64,000 bases of DNA from Streptomyces sp. NBC_00775. Its GTDB lineage: Bacteria > Actinomycetota > Actinomycetes > Streptomycetales > Streptomycetaceae. The DNA is taken from NCBI RefSeq assembly GCF_036347135.1, contig NZ_CP108938.1, positions 6,634,001-6,698,000 of the forward strand, in the 5' to 3' direction. Position numbers and translations under genes: made by a program. Positions 43,259-51,302 of the stretch are shown here, piece by piece (positions within the stretch are counted from its first letter, which is position 1; each line of letters opens with the position of its first letter). The notes under the pieces are model-generated. The model had not been told where the DNA came from. It did not search any database and worked only from the letters and a program-made list of their open reading frames with translations.

Positions 43259-45561
43259 GCAACGAAGCCGCGACCGTGACACCGGCGGCACCCGAGAGCG
43301 GCCCCGAGCCCCTGCCGCACGGGCTGGGCGTCTCGCTGCCCGCCGCCGAGGCCCGCGCCAAGACGGAGGGCACCTTCCCGTACGCGGCCGACCTGTGGGC
43401 CGAGGGCCTGCTGTGGGCCGCCGTGCTCAGGTCGCCCCACCCGCACGCGCGCATCGTGTCCATCGACACCAGCCACGCGCGCGAGATGCCCGGCGTGCGG
43501 GCGGTCATCACCCACGAGGACGTGCCCGGCAGCGCGCTGCACGGCCGCGGCACGGCGGACCGCCCGGTGTTCGCCTCCGAGGTCGTACGCCACCACGGGG
43601 AGCCCATCGCGGCCGTCGCCGCCGACCACCCGGACACCGCGCGGATGGCCGCCGCCGCCGTCATCGTCGAGTACGAAGTACTCGACGCGGTGACCGACCC
43701 GGAGCAGGCCTTCGAGGCCGAGCCCCTGCATCCCGACGGCAACCTGATCCGCCACATCCCGCTGCGCCACGGCGACCCGGAGGCGGCCGGCGAGATCGTC
43801 GTCGAGGGCCAGTACCGCATCGGCCGCCAGGACCCGGCCCCGATCGGCGCGGAGGCGGGCCTCGCCGTGCCCCGCCCCGACGGCGGAGTCGAGCTCTACG
43901 TGGCGTCCACCGACCCGCACACCGACCGCGACGCGGCCGCCGCCTGCTACGGCCTGGAACCCGAGCGGGTGAAGGTCGTCGTCACCGGCGTCCCCGGCGC
44001 CACCGCCGACCGCGAGGACCAGGGCTTCCAGCTCCCGCTCGGCCTGCTGGCCCTGAAGACCGGCTGCCCGGTGAAGCTCACCGCCACGCGCGAGGAGTCC
44101 TTCCTCGGCCACGCCCACCGCCACCCCACGCTGCTGCGCTACCGCCACCACGCGGACGCCGAGGGCAAGCTGGTGAAGGTCGAGGCACAGATCCTGCTCG
44201 ACGCGGGCGCCTACGCCGACACGTCCGCCGAGTCGCTGGCCGCCGCGGTCTCCTTCGCCTGCGGCCCCTACGTCGTCCCCAACGCCTTCATCGAGGGCTG
44301 GGTCGTACGCACCAACAACCCGCCCTCCGGCCACGTACGCGGCGAGGGCGCCATGCAGGTGTGCGCCGCCTACGAAGCCCAGATGGACAAGCTGGCGAAG
44401 AAGCTCGGCATCGACCCCGCGGAGCTGCGCCTGCGCAACGCGATGGCCACGGGGGACGTCCTGCCGACCGGCCAGACGGTGACGTGCCCGGCGCCGGTCG
44501 CCGAACTGCTGCAAGCCGTACGGGACTTCCCGCTCCCCGCGCTGCCCAAGGACACGCCCGAGGACGAGTGGCTGCTCCCCGGGGGCCTCGAAGGCGCGGG
44601 CGAACCCGGTGCCGTACGCCGTGGTGTCGGCTATGGCGTCGGCATGGTCCACATGCTCGGCTCGGAGGGCGCGGACGAGGTCTCGACGGCCACGGTCAAG
44701 GTCCACGACGGCGTCGCCACCGTGCTCTGCGCGGCCGTGGAGACCGGCCAGGGCTTCACCACGCTGGCCCGGCAGATCGTCCAGGAGACGCTCGGCATCG
44801 ACGAGGTGCACGTGGCGCCGGTCGACACCGACCAGCCGCCCGCGGGCCCGAGTTGCCGTGGCCGCCACACATGGGTGTCGGGCGGAGCGGTCGAACGCGC
44901 CGCGAAAATGGTCCGTACGCAACTGCTGCAGCCCCTGGCGCACAAGTTCGGCATGTCCACGGAGCTGTTGCAGATCACCGACGGCAAGATCACGTCGTAC
45001 GACGGTGTGCTGTCCACGACCGTGACGGAGGCCATGGACGGCAAGGAACTGTGGGCCACGGCCCAGTGCCGCCCGCACCCCACCGAACCGCTGGACGCCG
45101 ACGGCCAGGGCGACGCCTTCGTGGGGCTGGCCTTCTGCGCGATCCGCGCGGTGGTGGACGTCGACATCGAGCTGGGCTCGGTCCGGGTGGTGGAGCTGGC
45201 GCTCGCCCAGGACGTGGGCCGGATCCTCAACCCGGCGCAGCTGACGGCCCGGATCGAGGCGGGCGTCACCCAGGGCGTCGGCGCCGCGCTGACGGAGAAC
45301 CTGCGCACGGCCCGCGGCCTGGTCCGCCACCCCGACCTCACCGGATACGCCCTCCCCACCGCCCTGGACGCGCCCGACATCCGCATCGTCAAGCTGGTCG
45401 AGGAGCGCGATGTCGTGGCCCCGTTCGGCGCGAAGGCGGTCAGCGCGGTGCCGGTCGTGACGTCCCCCGCGGCGGTCGCGTCCGCCGTACGGGCGGCGAC
45501 GGGACGGCCGGTCAACCGCCTCCCGATCCGCCCGCAGGCGGCGGTGGTGACGGGATCATGA
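43255..45561 (+). CDS. molybdopterin-binding large subunit of xanthine-dehydrogenase-type enzyme, catalytic Glu missing
   Basis: A 768-residue Mo subunit with YAADLWAEGLLWAAVLRSPHPH, HVRGEGAMQVCAAYEAQMD and the Gln loop AVETGQGFTTLARQIVQE. At the C-terminus, where active enzymes read GAKGVGE with the general-base Glu, it has PFGAKAVSAVPVV (Ser730-Ala731). This suggests altered or lost hydroxylase chemistry, or that another residue serves. GTG start overlaps the Fe-S subunit stop. Substrate unknown; calling it xanthine dehydrogenase would be unsafe. Confidence 0.9.
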   Translation: MSNEAATVTPAAPESGPEPLPHGLGVSLPAAEARAKTEGTFPYAADLWAEGLLWAAVLRSPHPHARIVSIDTSHAREMPGVRAVITHEDVPGSALHGRGTADRPVFASEVVRHHGEPIAAVAADHPDTARMAAAAVIVEYEVLDAVTDPEQAFEAEPLHPDGNLIRHIPLRHGDPEAAGEIVVEGQYRIGRQDPAPIGAEAGLAVPRPDGGVELYVASTDPHTDRDAAAACYGLEPERVKVVVTGVPGATADREDQGFQLPLGLLALKTGCPVKLTATREESFLGHAHRHPTLLRYRHHADAEGKLVKVEAQILLDAGAYADTSAESLAAAVSFACGPYVVPNAFIEGWVVRTNNPPSGHVRGEGAMQVCAAYEAQMDKLAKKLGIDPAELRLRNAMATGDVLPTGQTVTCPAPVAELLQAVRDFPLPALPKDTPEDEWLLPGGLEGAGEPGAVRRGVGYGVGMVHMLGSEGADEVSTATVKVHDGVATVLCAAVETGQGFTTLARQIVQETLGIDEVHVAPVDTDQPPAGPSCRGRHTWVSGGAVERAAKMVRTQLLQPLAHKFGMSTELLQITDGKITSYDGVLSTTVTEAMDGKELWATAQCRPHPTEPLDADGQGDAFVGLAFCAIRAVVDVDIELGSVRVVELALAQDVGRILNPAQLTARIEAGVTQGVGAALTENLRTARGLVRHPDLTGYALPTALDAPDIRIVKLVEERDVVAPFGAKAVSAVPVVTSPAAVASAVRAATGRPVNRLPIRPQAAVVTGS

Positions 45562-45722
45562 GCGCACCGCACGAGCCGCTGAGCGGCGAACCGCCACTGA
45601 ACGACGGCCCCGAGCAGCCGCGCTACGAACCCCCGCCCAGCGTCGGGAAGTTGCTGCTCTGGGTGCTGCTGTTCGTGCTGGCGGCCCTGGTGGTCGTCGT
45701 GGGCGGCGTGTACCTCAGCTGA
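45558..45722 (+). CDS. small single-span membrane protein in the molybdenum hydroxylase operon
   Basis: A 54-residue protein starting at an ATG that overlaps the Mo-subunit stop (ATGA). It has a Pro/Glu-rich N-terminus (residues 1-28) and one membrane segment (VGKLLLWVLLFVLAALVVVV, about 29-50). The coupling argues it is translated with the enzyme. It could tether the complex to the membrane; no family is known to me. Confidence 0.75.
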   Translation: MSAPHEPLSGEPPLNDGPEQPRYEPPPSVGKLLLWVLLFVLAALVVVVGGVYLS

Positions 45723-45863
45723 GGGGCGGGGCCCCTGTTCCCGGGTGTTTCCGGCGTTGTCAGTGGTGCGGCGTATGGTTCTGGCTCAATGAGGAACCGC
45801 CGCGGGACGCCGCGGTGTTCCTGCCTGGGGGAAGCACGATGCGTTCATCTGCGCGGGGGAGCC

Positions 45864-47063
45864 ATGAGCACGACTGACATCGGTGTCGGCGGCGCGATCA
45901 CACTGACCGACGAGGAGCTGGATCCGTACGTCACGCACGCGGGGACGCGACGGTGGCTGAGGGGACCGGGACTGCCGTCCGACGGCCGGCTGCTGGGGTT
46001 CGCCGCGCTGCGGGAGCACGGGCTGCGGAGACTCGCGGACCTGGCCGGCGACGCGGAGAAGCTCGCCGAGGAGCTGCGGGACCAGCTCGTCATAGGGGCG
46101 CTGCGCAACCTGGACAGGGACCTTGAGTCGATCGTGCTGGACGGGACGACCGGGGAGATCTCCACGACATACGTCCACCCGAACCCCGCCCTGATGGACC
46201 TGTCCCCCCTGTCGCCCCTGGCCCCCTCCCTGGAGGCGCTGCTGCGCTTCACGGCGGCCACGGAGGAACTGACGGCGCCCCGGGGCCCGTTCGGCCCGAA
46301 GACGGTCACGGAGACGACGGCCCGCCTCACGGAGATGTTCACGTCAGGCGCGGGCGCGGGCGCGAACGTGGGCGAGGACGACGTGCCGCCGTACTGGCGC
46401 ATGGCCGCCCTGATCCGCCCGCTCGCCCGGATCGCGGGCCCCGGCGAGGGCCTTGTCCTCGACCTGCCGAAGCGACTGCTGGACGAGGAGTTCGGCACGG
46501 GCGAGATCATGCGCTTCGAGGACGTCGACTTCCCGTCCGCGCTGACGCACGAGCCCACCCGCCGCTTCCTGCGGGAGACGGGCCTGCCCGAGGACGGCTT
46601 CCTCTTCCAGCTGGACACGGAGGTGCCCCTGCCGGCCCTCACCGAGTACTACGCGGACGAGCGCCAGGGCGAGTTCTCCGCCGACGAACTCCCCACGACC
46701 GCGGACCGCCTGATACGCCTCGGCTACCTCCTGGAGGACACCAGCCTCGTCGTGGACGGCACCACGGGCGCGGTCCTCGCCTGGAGCGAGCCCGACCTCA
46801 CCCTGCGCCCGCTCAACGCCGACATCTCCACCCTCGCCTTCACGCTCTGGCTGCTCCACCGCGAGAAGTCCCTCGACGCGGCCCACCACCTCACCGACTC
46901 CTACGAACAACTCGCCGCGACCATGGCCCAGACCCTCGCCACGGTCGACCCCGTCGCCTGCGACCCCACCCTCTCCCTCCCCGGCGACGACGGCTGGCGC
47001 TACTGGCCGGAGATATTCGAGGACCAGGCGGGCGGAACGCTGTACGGGCAGCTGTACGGGTAG
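45864..47063 (+). CDS. double SUKH-4 domain protein
   Basis: A 399-residue protein that is two diverged copies of a SUKH-4 module: YVTHAGTRRWLRGPGLPSDG ... LVIGALRNLDRDLESIVLDG in the first half and LTHEPTRRFLRETGLPEDGF ... RLIRLGYLLEDTSLVVDG in the second. SUKH proteins are immunity proteins in toxin systems. The ATG at 45864 follows GGGGGA. No toxin gene is adjacent, so it may be an orphan immunity gene. Confidence 0.85.
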   Translation: MSTTDIGVGGAITLTDEELDPYVTHAGTRRWLRGPGLPSDGRLLGFAALREHGLRRLADLAGDAEKLAEELRDQLVIGALRNLDRDLESIVLDGTTGEISTTYVHPNPALMDLSPLSPLAPSLEALLRFTAATEELTAPRGPFGPKTVTETTARLTEMFTSGAGAGANVGEDDVPPYWRMAALIRPLARIAGPGEGLVLDLPKRLLDEEFGTGEIMRFEDVDFPSALTHEPTRRFLRETGLPEDGFLFQLDTEVPLPALTEYYADERQGEFSADELPTTADRLIRLGYLLEDTSLVVDGTTGAVLAWSEPDLTLRPLNADISTLAFTLWLLHREKSLDAAHHLTDSYEQLAATMAQTLATVDPVACDPTLSLPGDDGWRYWPEIFEDQAGGTLYGQLYG

Positions 47064-47126
47064 AGGGGCGCGACGCGGTGCCGGGCGGCGGCGAGTAGCG
47101 TCCGGCACGGGCGAGTGCTCGGCCCT

Positions 47127-47885
47127 TCAATCGTTCTCGGGGCGGCGCCACCATGCGCTGGCCTTGAAACAGGCCGCCAGCCAGTGTGCCTCGGCGTCGT
47201 TGAGGATGACACCGGCGACCGAGGGAAAGAGAGGCCCGAACCTCAGGGTGTCCTCGCTGATGGGCACGGGTTCCCAGTCCAGATCGTGGTGCAGAAGCGT
47301 CGCGAGGGGAACGCCCTTGCGCTGCCAGAAGACCATGGGCTCGCCGTACTCGTTCTCAAAGGGCTTGACGATATCCGACTCGCCGAATTCGACACCCGCC
47401 ATGTCGGCCCACCTGCCCAGGCCCTCGCGCTCCAGATCGACGTAGCGGCGGGCCCGTCGTACGAAGTCGTCCACGGTGTCGTCGTTCAGCACCGATTCCC
47501 TGCTCAGGACAATGGACTTCAAGGTCTTGCGCTGCGCCTGTGCCCTTCGAAGCTGACGCGTGGCGTTGCCCCAGAACAGGGTGTCGGGTTGAGGATCGTG
47601 CACCACGCACAGGACGGGCACATTGCTGCTGCGCCAGTTCTCGGCGTGCTGGCCCACAGGAACCCGGTACCCGCGGCGCGTGCGATGCGAGGTGCCGCCC
47701 TTCACCTGCACCGCGACCGAGGCATCGGTCCGCTGGCCGGCGTGCACGAAGGTGACGTACAGATCCTCACCGTGGTCGTTCACGCCGTCGATCTCCTGGA
47801 CGATATGGCCATGGTGCTCCAGCAGCGAACGCAGCCGGTTCACCGCGACCCGCCCAACCCGCCGACTCTCAGGAACCTTCGCCAT
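47127..47885 (-). CDS. DUF4365 nuclease-like protein
   Basis: A 252-residue protein whose N-terminus (GRVAVNRLRSLLEHHGHIVQEI, then DHGEDLYVTF and SVAVQVKGGTSHR) follows the DUF4365 pattern, a PD-(D/E)xK nuclease-type fold with Asp in GEDL and QVK instead of ExK. FWQRKGVPLATLLH lies in the C-terminal half. DUF4365 proteins occur in defence-related gene sets. The start has no strong SD. Confidence 0.78.
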   Translation of the reverse strand: MAKVPESRRVGRVAVNRLRSLLEHHGHIVQEIDGVNDHGEDLYVTFVHAGQRTDASVAVQVKGGTSHRTRRGYRVPVGQHAENWRSSNVPVLCVVHDPQPDTLFWGNATRQLRRAQAQRKTLKSIVLSRESVLNDDTVDDFVRRARRYVDLEREGLGRWADMAGVEFGESDIVKPFENEYGEPMVFWQRKGVPLATLLHHDLDWEPVPISEDTLRFGPLFPSVAGVILNDAEAHWLAACFKASAWWRRPEND

Positions 47886-47945
47886 GCCGCCGCCCCCCCT
47901 GACACCTGATCAAGGGCACAGGGTAGGGCGGAGCGGTGACAGTGA

Positions 47946-47969
47946 GAGGCCGCGGCGGGAATCGAACCC
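47946..47969 (-). repeat. degenerate copy of the tRNA-Cys 3' end (att-like)
   Basis: GAGGCCGCGGCGGGAATCGA and the next four bases repeat 48755-48778 with a single mismatch; this covers the T-arm and acceptor 3' strand of tRNA-Cys plus two bases beyond. Tyrosine integrases commonly use tRNA 3' ends as attachment sites, leaving such a copy at the far end of the inserted DNA. Here the copies flank about 0.8 kb. Confidence 0.65.
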
Positions 47970-47971
47970 CG

Positions 47972-48574
47972 TCACTCTTCCGGAAGGCTCCCATCGCGGA
48001 CTTCGTCGAGCTCGCCTCGCTCGTCCAAGTGCCACTGCGTATGTGCGGCATCGGTGAAGTAGGCATGAGGGCGAGAGCGATCGAATTTGGGCAGGGGCAT
48101 TCTCGGAGATGAGAACTCGAAGGTGAGGGCCGAACCGATGACGTCGACCGGTACCCCCAGGGGCTCCCCGGAAGGGTAGTCATCCGTTTCATCGACTTCG
48201 TGGGCTGCCTGAGCGGTGTAGCTGTCCCCAAAACGTACCGTGACATTGCGCAACGGCTTGTCGCTGGTGTTCGAGAGGAAAACGCGCCAACGGTATTCGT
48301 TTTCCTGATCACTGAGCTGGCCCGTGGAGGCGGGGCCCACACGGCTGTACTTCATGCGTACCTTCAGTGCCTGCGCCCACCTTCGTTCCTTCGCGATGGC
48401 CCGCAGTTGCTCCCGTTCAAGAGAGAGGTTCTCGGACTGCTGGCGGATGAACTGGCGCTGCTCGTCGATCTGATCGCGCTGGCTCTTGAGAGTCCAGATT
48501 GCGCCTGCGGCCGCAACGGCAGCGAAGATTGCGCCCGACCATGTTGGGGCGTCGCCCCAGTCGATAGCTCCCAC
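47972..48574 (-). CDS. membrane-anchored coiled-coil protein of unknown function
   Basis: A 200-residue protein: one N-terminal membrane segment (about 12-30), coiled coil (about 31-65, RDQIDEQRQFIRQQSENL), then a beta-rich domain with WRVFLSNTSDKPLRNVTVRF, an Ig-like pattern. GTG start. It is the only gene between tRNA-Cys and the copy of the tRNA 3' end, and has more A/T than its neighbours, so it may be imported DNA. Confidence 0.75.
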   Translation of the reverse strand: MGAIDWGDAPTWSGAIFAAVAAAGAIWTLKSQRDQIDEQRQFIRQQSENLSLEREQLRAIAKERRWAQALKVRMKYSRVGPASTGQLSDQENEYRWRVFLSNTSDKPLRNVTVRFGDSYTAQAAHEVDETDDYPSGEPLGVPVDVIGSALTFEFSSPRMPLPKFDRSRPHAYFTDAAHTQWHLDERGELDEVRDGSLPEE

Positions 48575-48654
48575 CCGGGGCAGCTTAGAACCGTCGCAAC
48601 TACCTGAGAAGAGTTCTCTCAGGCCCGACGCCTGATCGAGCAGGCGACACGTCC

Positions 48655-48690
48655 AACTGAGACGGGAACTGAGACGGGAACTGAGACGGA
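48655..48690. repeat. 12-bp tandem repeat near tRNA-Cys
   Basis: AACTGAGACGGG is repeated three times (48655-48666, 48667-48678, and 48679-48690 with the last base changed to A), just beside the terminator of the tRNA gene. Confidence 0.8.
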
Positions 48691-48696
48691 CACACG

Positions 48697-48730
48697 AAAG
48701 GGCGGCACCTCACACGAGGTGCCGCCCTTT
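48697..48730. terminator. 15-bp hairpin terminator next to tRNA-Cys
   Basis: AAAGGGCGGCACCTC (48697-48711) pairs perfectly with GAGGTGCCGCCCTTT (48716-48730), loop ACAC. It lies 25 bp beyond the 3' end of the minus-strand tRNA gene. Confidence 0.88.
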
Positions 48731-48755
48731 TCCCTTTGCCTGGTCAAGGCAGTTG

Positions 48756-48827
48756 AGGCCGTGGCGGGAATCGAACCCACGTAACTCGCTTTGCAGGCGA
48801 GTCCCTAAACCACTCGGGCACACGGCC
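48756..48827 (-). tRNA. tRNA-Cys (GCA)
   Basis: Read on the minus strand it starts GGCCGTG and ends CACGGCC plus discriminator T, a 7-bp acceptor stem. The anticodon arm is CTCGC-CTGCAAA-GCGAG with anticodon GCA. The T-arm is GTGGG-TTCGATT-CCCGC. CCA is not encoded. About 72 nt. Confidence 0.95.
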
Positions 48828-49075
48828 GGACTCAGGTGCGGCACGGCTCACTCGTTCCGACCTGATGGGTTGACCGTAGGCGGGGGCGTGGGCGGGGCTC
48901 AAGGGGTGGGTGGGCGCTGCAATGGGACTGCCATACGCCGTTCATGAAACGTCGGGTGGTGGGGGTGTGGGGGTGTGGGGGCTGCGGGGAGCGACTGGTC
49001 GTAGGACCAAAGGCGCAGTTGATCACCGTCTTCCGACAGGGGTCAGCGCCCGGTGTGCCTCTTACGCTGGCGGTC

Positions 49076-50521
49076 ATGACAGCACCGGAAGCGCGCGATG
49101 CCACGACGGTTCCGTCCGAGGCCGAGGGGCGGGAAGGCGGCGAGGGCGGTGTGCTGAGCCGTCCCTACCGGGCGCTCAGTATCGGGATCGTGTTCGTGGA
49201 GCTGCTGATCGCCTTCGAGGCGACGGCCGTGGGGACGGCGATGCCCGTGGCGGCGCGGGAGCTCGACGGGGTGTCGGCGTACGCGTTCGCGTTCTCGGCG
49301 TATTTCACGACGAGTCTGTTCGGGATGGTGCTCGCCGGGCAGTGGGCCGACCGGGACGGGCCGCTGGCGTCGCTGACCACGGGGATCGGGGCCTTCGCGG
49401 CGGGGCTGCTGCTGTCCGGGACCGCCGGGACCATGTGGGTGTTCATCCTCGGGCGGGCGGTGCAGGGGCTCGGCGGCGGGCTGGTCGTCGTCGCGTTGTA
49501 CGTCGTCGTGGCGCGGGCCTACCCGGAGCGGCTGCGCCCGGCGATCATGGCGGCGTTCGCGGCGGGCTGGGTCGTCCCGTCCGTGGTCGGACCGCTGATC
49601 GCGGGCACGGTCACCGAACACCTCGGCTGGCGCTGGGTGTTCACCGGGATACCGGTCCTGGTCGTCCTTCCGCTGGCGCTCGCGCTGCCGCAGATCCGGC
49701 GGCGGACGTCCGGCCCGCGCGAGGCGGCCGACCGCGCGCCCCTCGACCGGCGGCGCATCCGGCTCGCGCTCGGGATCTCGCTCGGCGCCGCGCTCCTCCA
49801 GTACGCCGCCCAGGAACTGGACTGGCTCTCGCTCGTCCCCGCCCTCGCCGGCGCCGCACTGCTCGTGCCGGCGGTCCTCGGGCTGCTGCCGCACGGCACG
49901 TACCGGGCGGCGCGCGGGCTGCCGTCCGTGGTGCTGTTGCGCGGGATCGCGGCCGGGGCCTTCATCGCCGCCGAGTCCTTCGTGCCGCTCATGCTGGTCA
50001 CCCAGCGCGGGCTGTCGCCGACGCTCGCCGGGTTCTCGCTGGCGGCGGCCGGCGGGACCTGGGCGCTGGGGTCGTATGTGCAGTCGAGGCCCCGGACGGA
50101 GCCGTACCGGGCCCGGCTGATGTTCCTCGGCATGGTGCTGCTCGCCGCCGCCATCGCCACCGTGCCCAGCGTGCTGATCCACTCCGTGCCGGTGTGGACC
50201 GTCGCCGTGGCCTGGGGCTTCGGCTGCTTCGGCATGGGGCTGGTGACGGCCTCGACCAGCGTGCTGCTGCTGCGCCTCTCGGCGCCGGAGGAGACCGGGG
50301 CCAACTCCGCCGCGCTGCAGATCTCCGACGGTCTGTCGAACGTGCTGCTGCTCGCCGTGGGCGGCGCGGCCTTCGCGGCCCTCGGCGGCGGCACGGTCGC
50401 GGACGCCGCCACCGCGTCGGCCGACGGCTCCCACCCCGCCGCCTTCGCCGCCGTGTTCCTGCCGATGGCCGGGGTGGCGCTGGTGGGGGCGTGGGTGACG
50501 ACGCGGGTGCGGGAGCGTTGA
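49076..50521 (+). CDS. MFS efflux transporter (DHA2-like)
   Basis: A 481-residue protein with about 13-14 membrane segments. FEATAVGTAMPVAARELDG is the drug-transporter motif C-like start, then LAGQWADRDG (motif A) and LGRAVQGLGGGLVVVALYV. ATG at 49076 is chosen since it begins the conserved part; upstream in-frame codons are in non-coding DNA. Substrate unknown. Confidence 0.9.
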   Translation: MTAPEARDATTVPSEAEGREGGEGGVLSRPYRALSIGIVFVELLIAFEATAVGTAMPVAARELDGVSAYAFAFSAYFTTSLFGMVLAGQWADRDGPLASLTTGIGAFAAGLLLSGTAGTMWVFILGRAVQGLGGGLVVVALYVVVARAYPERLRPAIMAAFAAGWVVPSVVGPLIAGTVTEHLGWRWVFTGIPVLVVLPLALALPQIRRRTSGPREAADRAPLDRRRIRLALGISLGAALLQYAAQELDWLSLVPALAGAALLVPAVLGLLPHGTYRAARGLPSVVLLRGIAAGAFIAAESFVPLMLVTQRGLSPTLAGFSLAAAGGTWALGSYVQSRPRTEPYRARLMFLGMVLLAAAIATVPSVLIHSVPVWTVAVAWGFGCFGMGLVTASTSVLLLRLSAPEETGANSAALQISDGLSNVLLLAVGGAAFAALGGGTVADAATASADGSHPAAFAAVFLPMAGVALVGAWVTTRVRER

Positions 50522-50568
50522 TCGAAAACCGGTCGAATCGGGCGGGTGCGGTGCCCTACTGTCGGCGC

Positions 50569-50760
50569 ATGGAACTCCGCCTCGACCCCGCCCTCGCGCA
50601 GGCCCTCGACGACCTCGCCGACGCGCAGGGCCGGCTGCCGGAGGAGGTCGCCGAGGAAGCCGTACGCCGGTACCTGGGCGAGGAGGGTGCGCACGTGCGC
50701 ACCCTCGCCACCCGGCTCGCGGACGAGCACGCCGATCTTCTGAAGCGGCTCGGCGAATGA
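50569..50760 (+). CDS. ribbon-helix-helix type antitoxin
   Basis: A 63-residue protein with MELRLDPALAQALDDLADAQ, then LPEEVAEEAVRRYL, the CopG/RHH pattern, and a C-terminal helix for toxin binding. Its stop overlaps the ATG of a Doc-like toxin gene (ATGA), the classical antitoxin-first order. It should also repress its own promoter. Confidence 0.85.
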   Translation: MELRLDPALAQALDDLADAQGRLPEEVAEEAVRRYLGEEGAHVRTLATRLADEHADLLKRLGE

Positions 50761-51131
50761 CCCGGCACCTCACTGTCACCGAAGTGACGGACATCGCCCG
50801 GATCGCCTTCGGCGGCCGTGCACCCGAGGTCCGGGAGCCGGGGCTGCTGGCCTCGGCCGTACACCGCCCCCGCGCCCGGATGCTCGGTGTCGCCGCGTAC
50901 CAGGACCTGCACGAGCAGGCCGCCGCGCTGCTGCACGCCATCGCCACCAACCACCCACTGGTCGACGGGAACAAGCGGACCGCCTGGCTGGCCGCCGCCA
51001 CATTTCTCGCCGTCAACGGCGTCGACCTCGCGTCCTGCGACCAGGACACGGCGTACGACCTGGTCATCGACGTGGCCTCCGGCAAGGAGAGCGGCATCGG
51101 GGTCATCGCGGACCGGCTGCGCGCGCTGTGA
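50757..51131 (+). CDS. Fic/Doc-family toxin
   Basis: A 124-residue Doc-type protein with the Fic core motif HPLVDGNKRTAW (about residues 65-76; HxxxDGNKR). The Doc branch phosphorylates elongation factor Tu; others AMPylate. Preceding YQDLHEQAAALLHAIATN matches the family. With the RHH protein it forms a type II toxin-antitoxin pair. Confidence 0.9.
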   Translation: MTRHLTVTEVTDIARIAFGGRAPEVREPGLLASAVHRPRARMLGVAAYQDLHEQAAALLHAIATNHPLVDGNKRTAWLAAATFLAVNGVDLASCDQDTAYDLVIDVASGKESGIGVIADRLRAL

Positions 51132-51171
51132 CGTCAGTCCCATCCACCGGTGACCCGGCGTCGTCCGCGCG

Positions 51172-51198
51172 TTGACACATCCGGGTCGCCGGTAGGGT
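51172..51198 (+). promoter_or_regulatory. HrdB-type promoter for the helicase gene
   Basis: TTGACA at 51172-51177 and TAGGGT at 51193-51198 with a 15-bp spacer, slightly short of the usual 16-18. It lies 105 bp before the GTG start of the helicase gene. Confidence 0.5.
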
Positions 51199-51302
51199 GG
51201 CCCGGTTGTCATACGTAGCCGAGCCGCCCGCCCGTCTCCCACCACCGCCCTACCTGACGCGCTACGCGCGGCCCCTCTGATTCGACCCCACCAACGGAGA
51301 CC

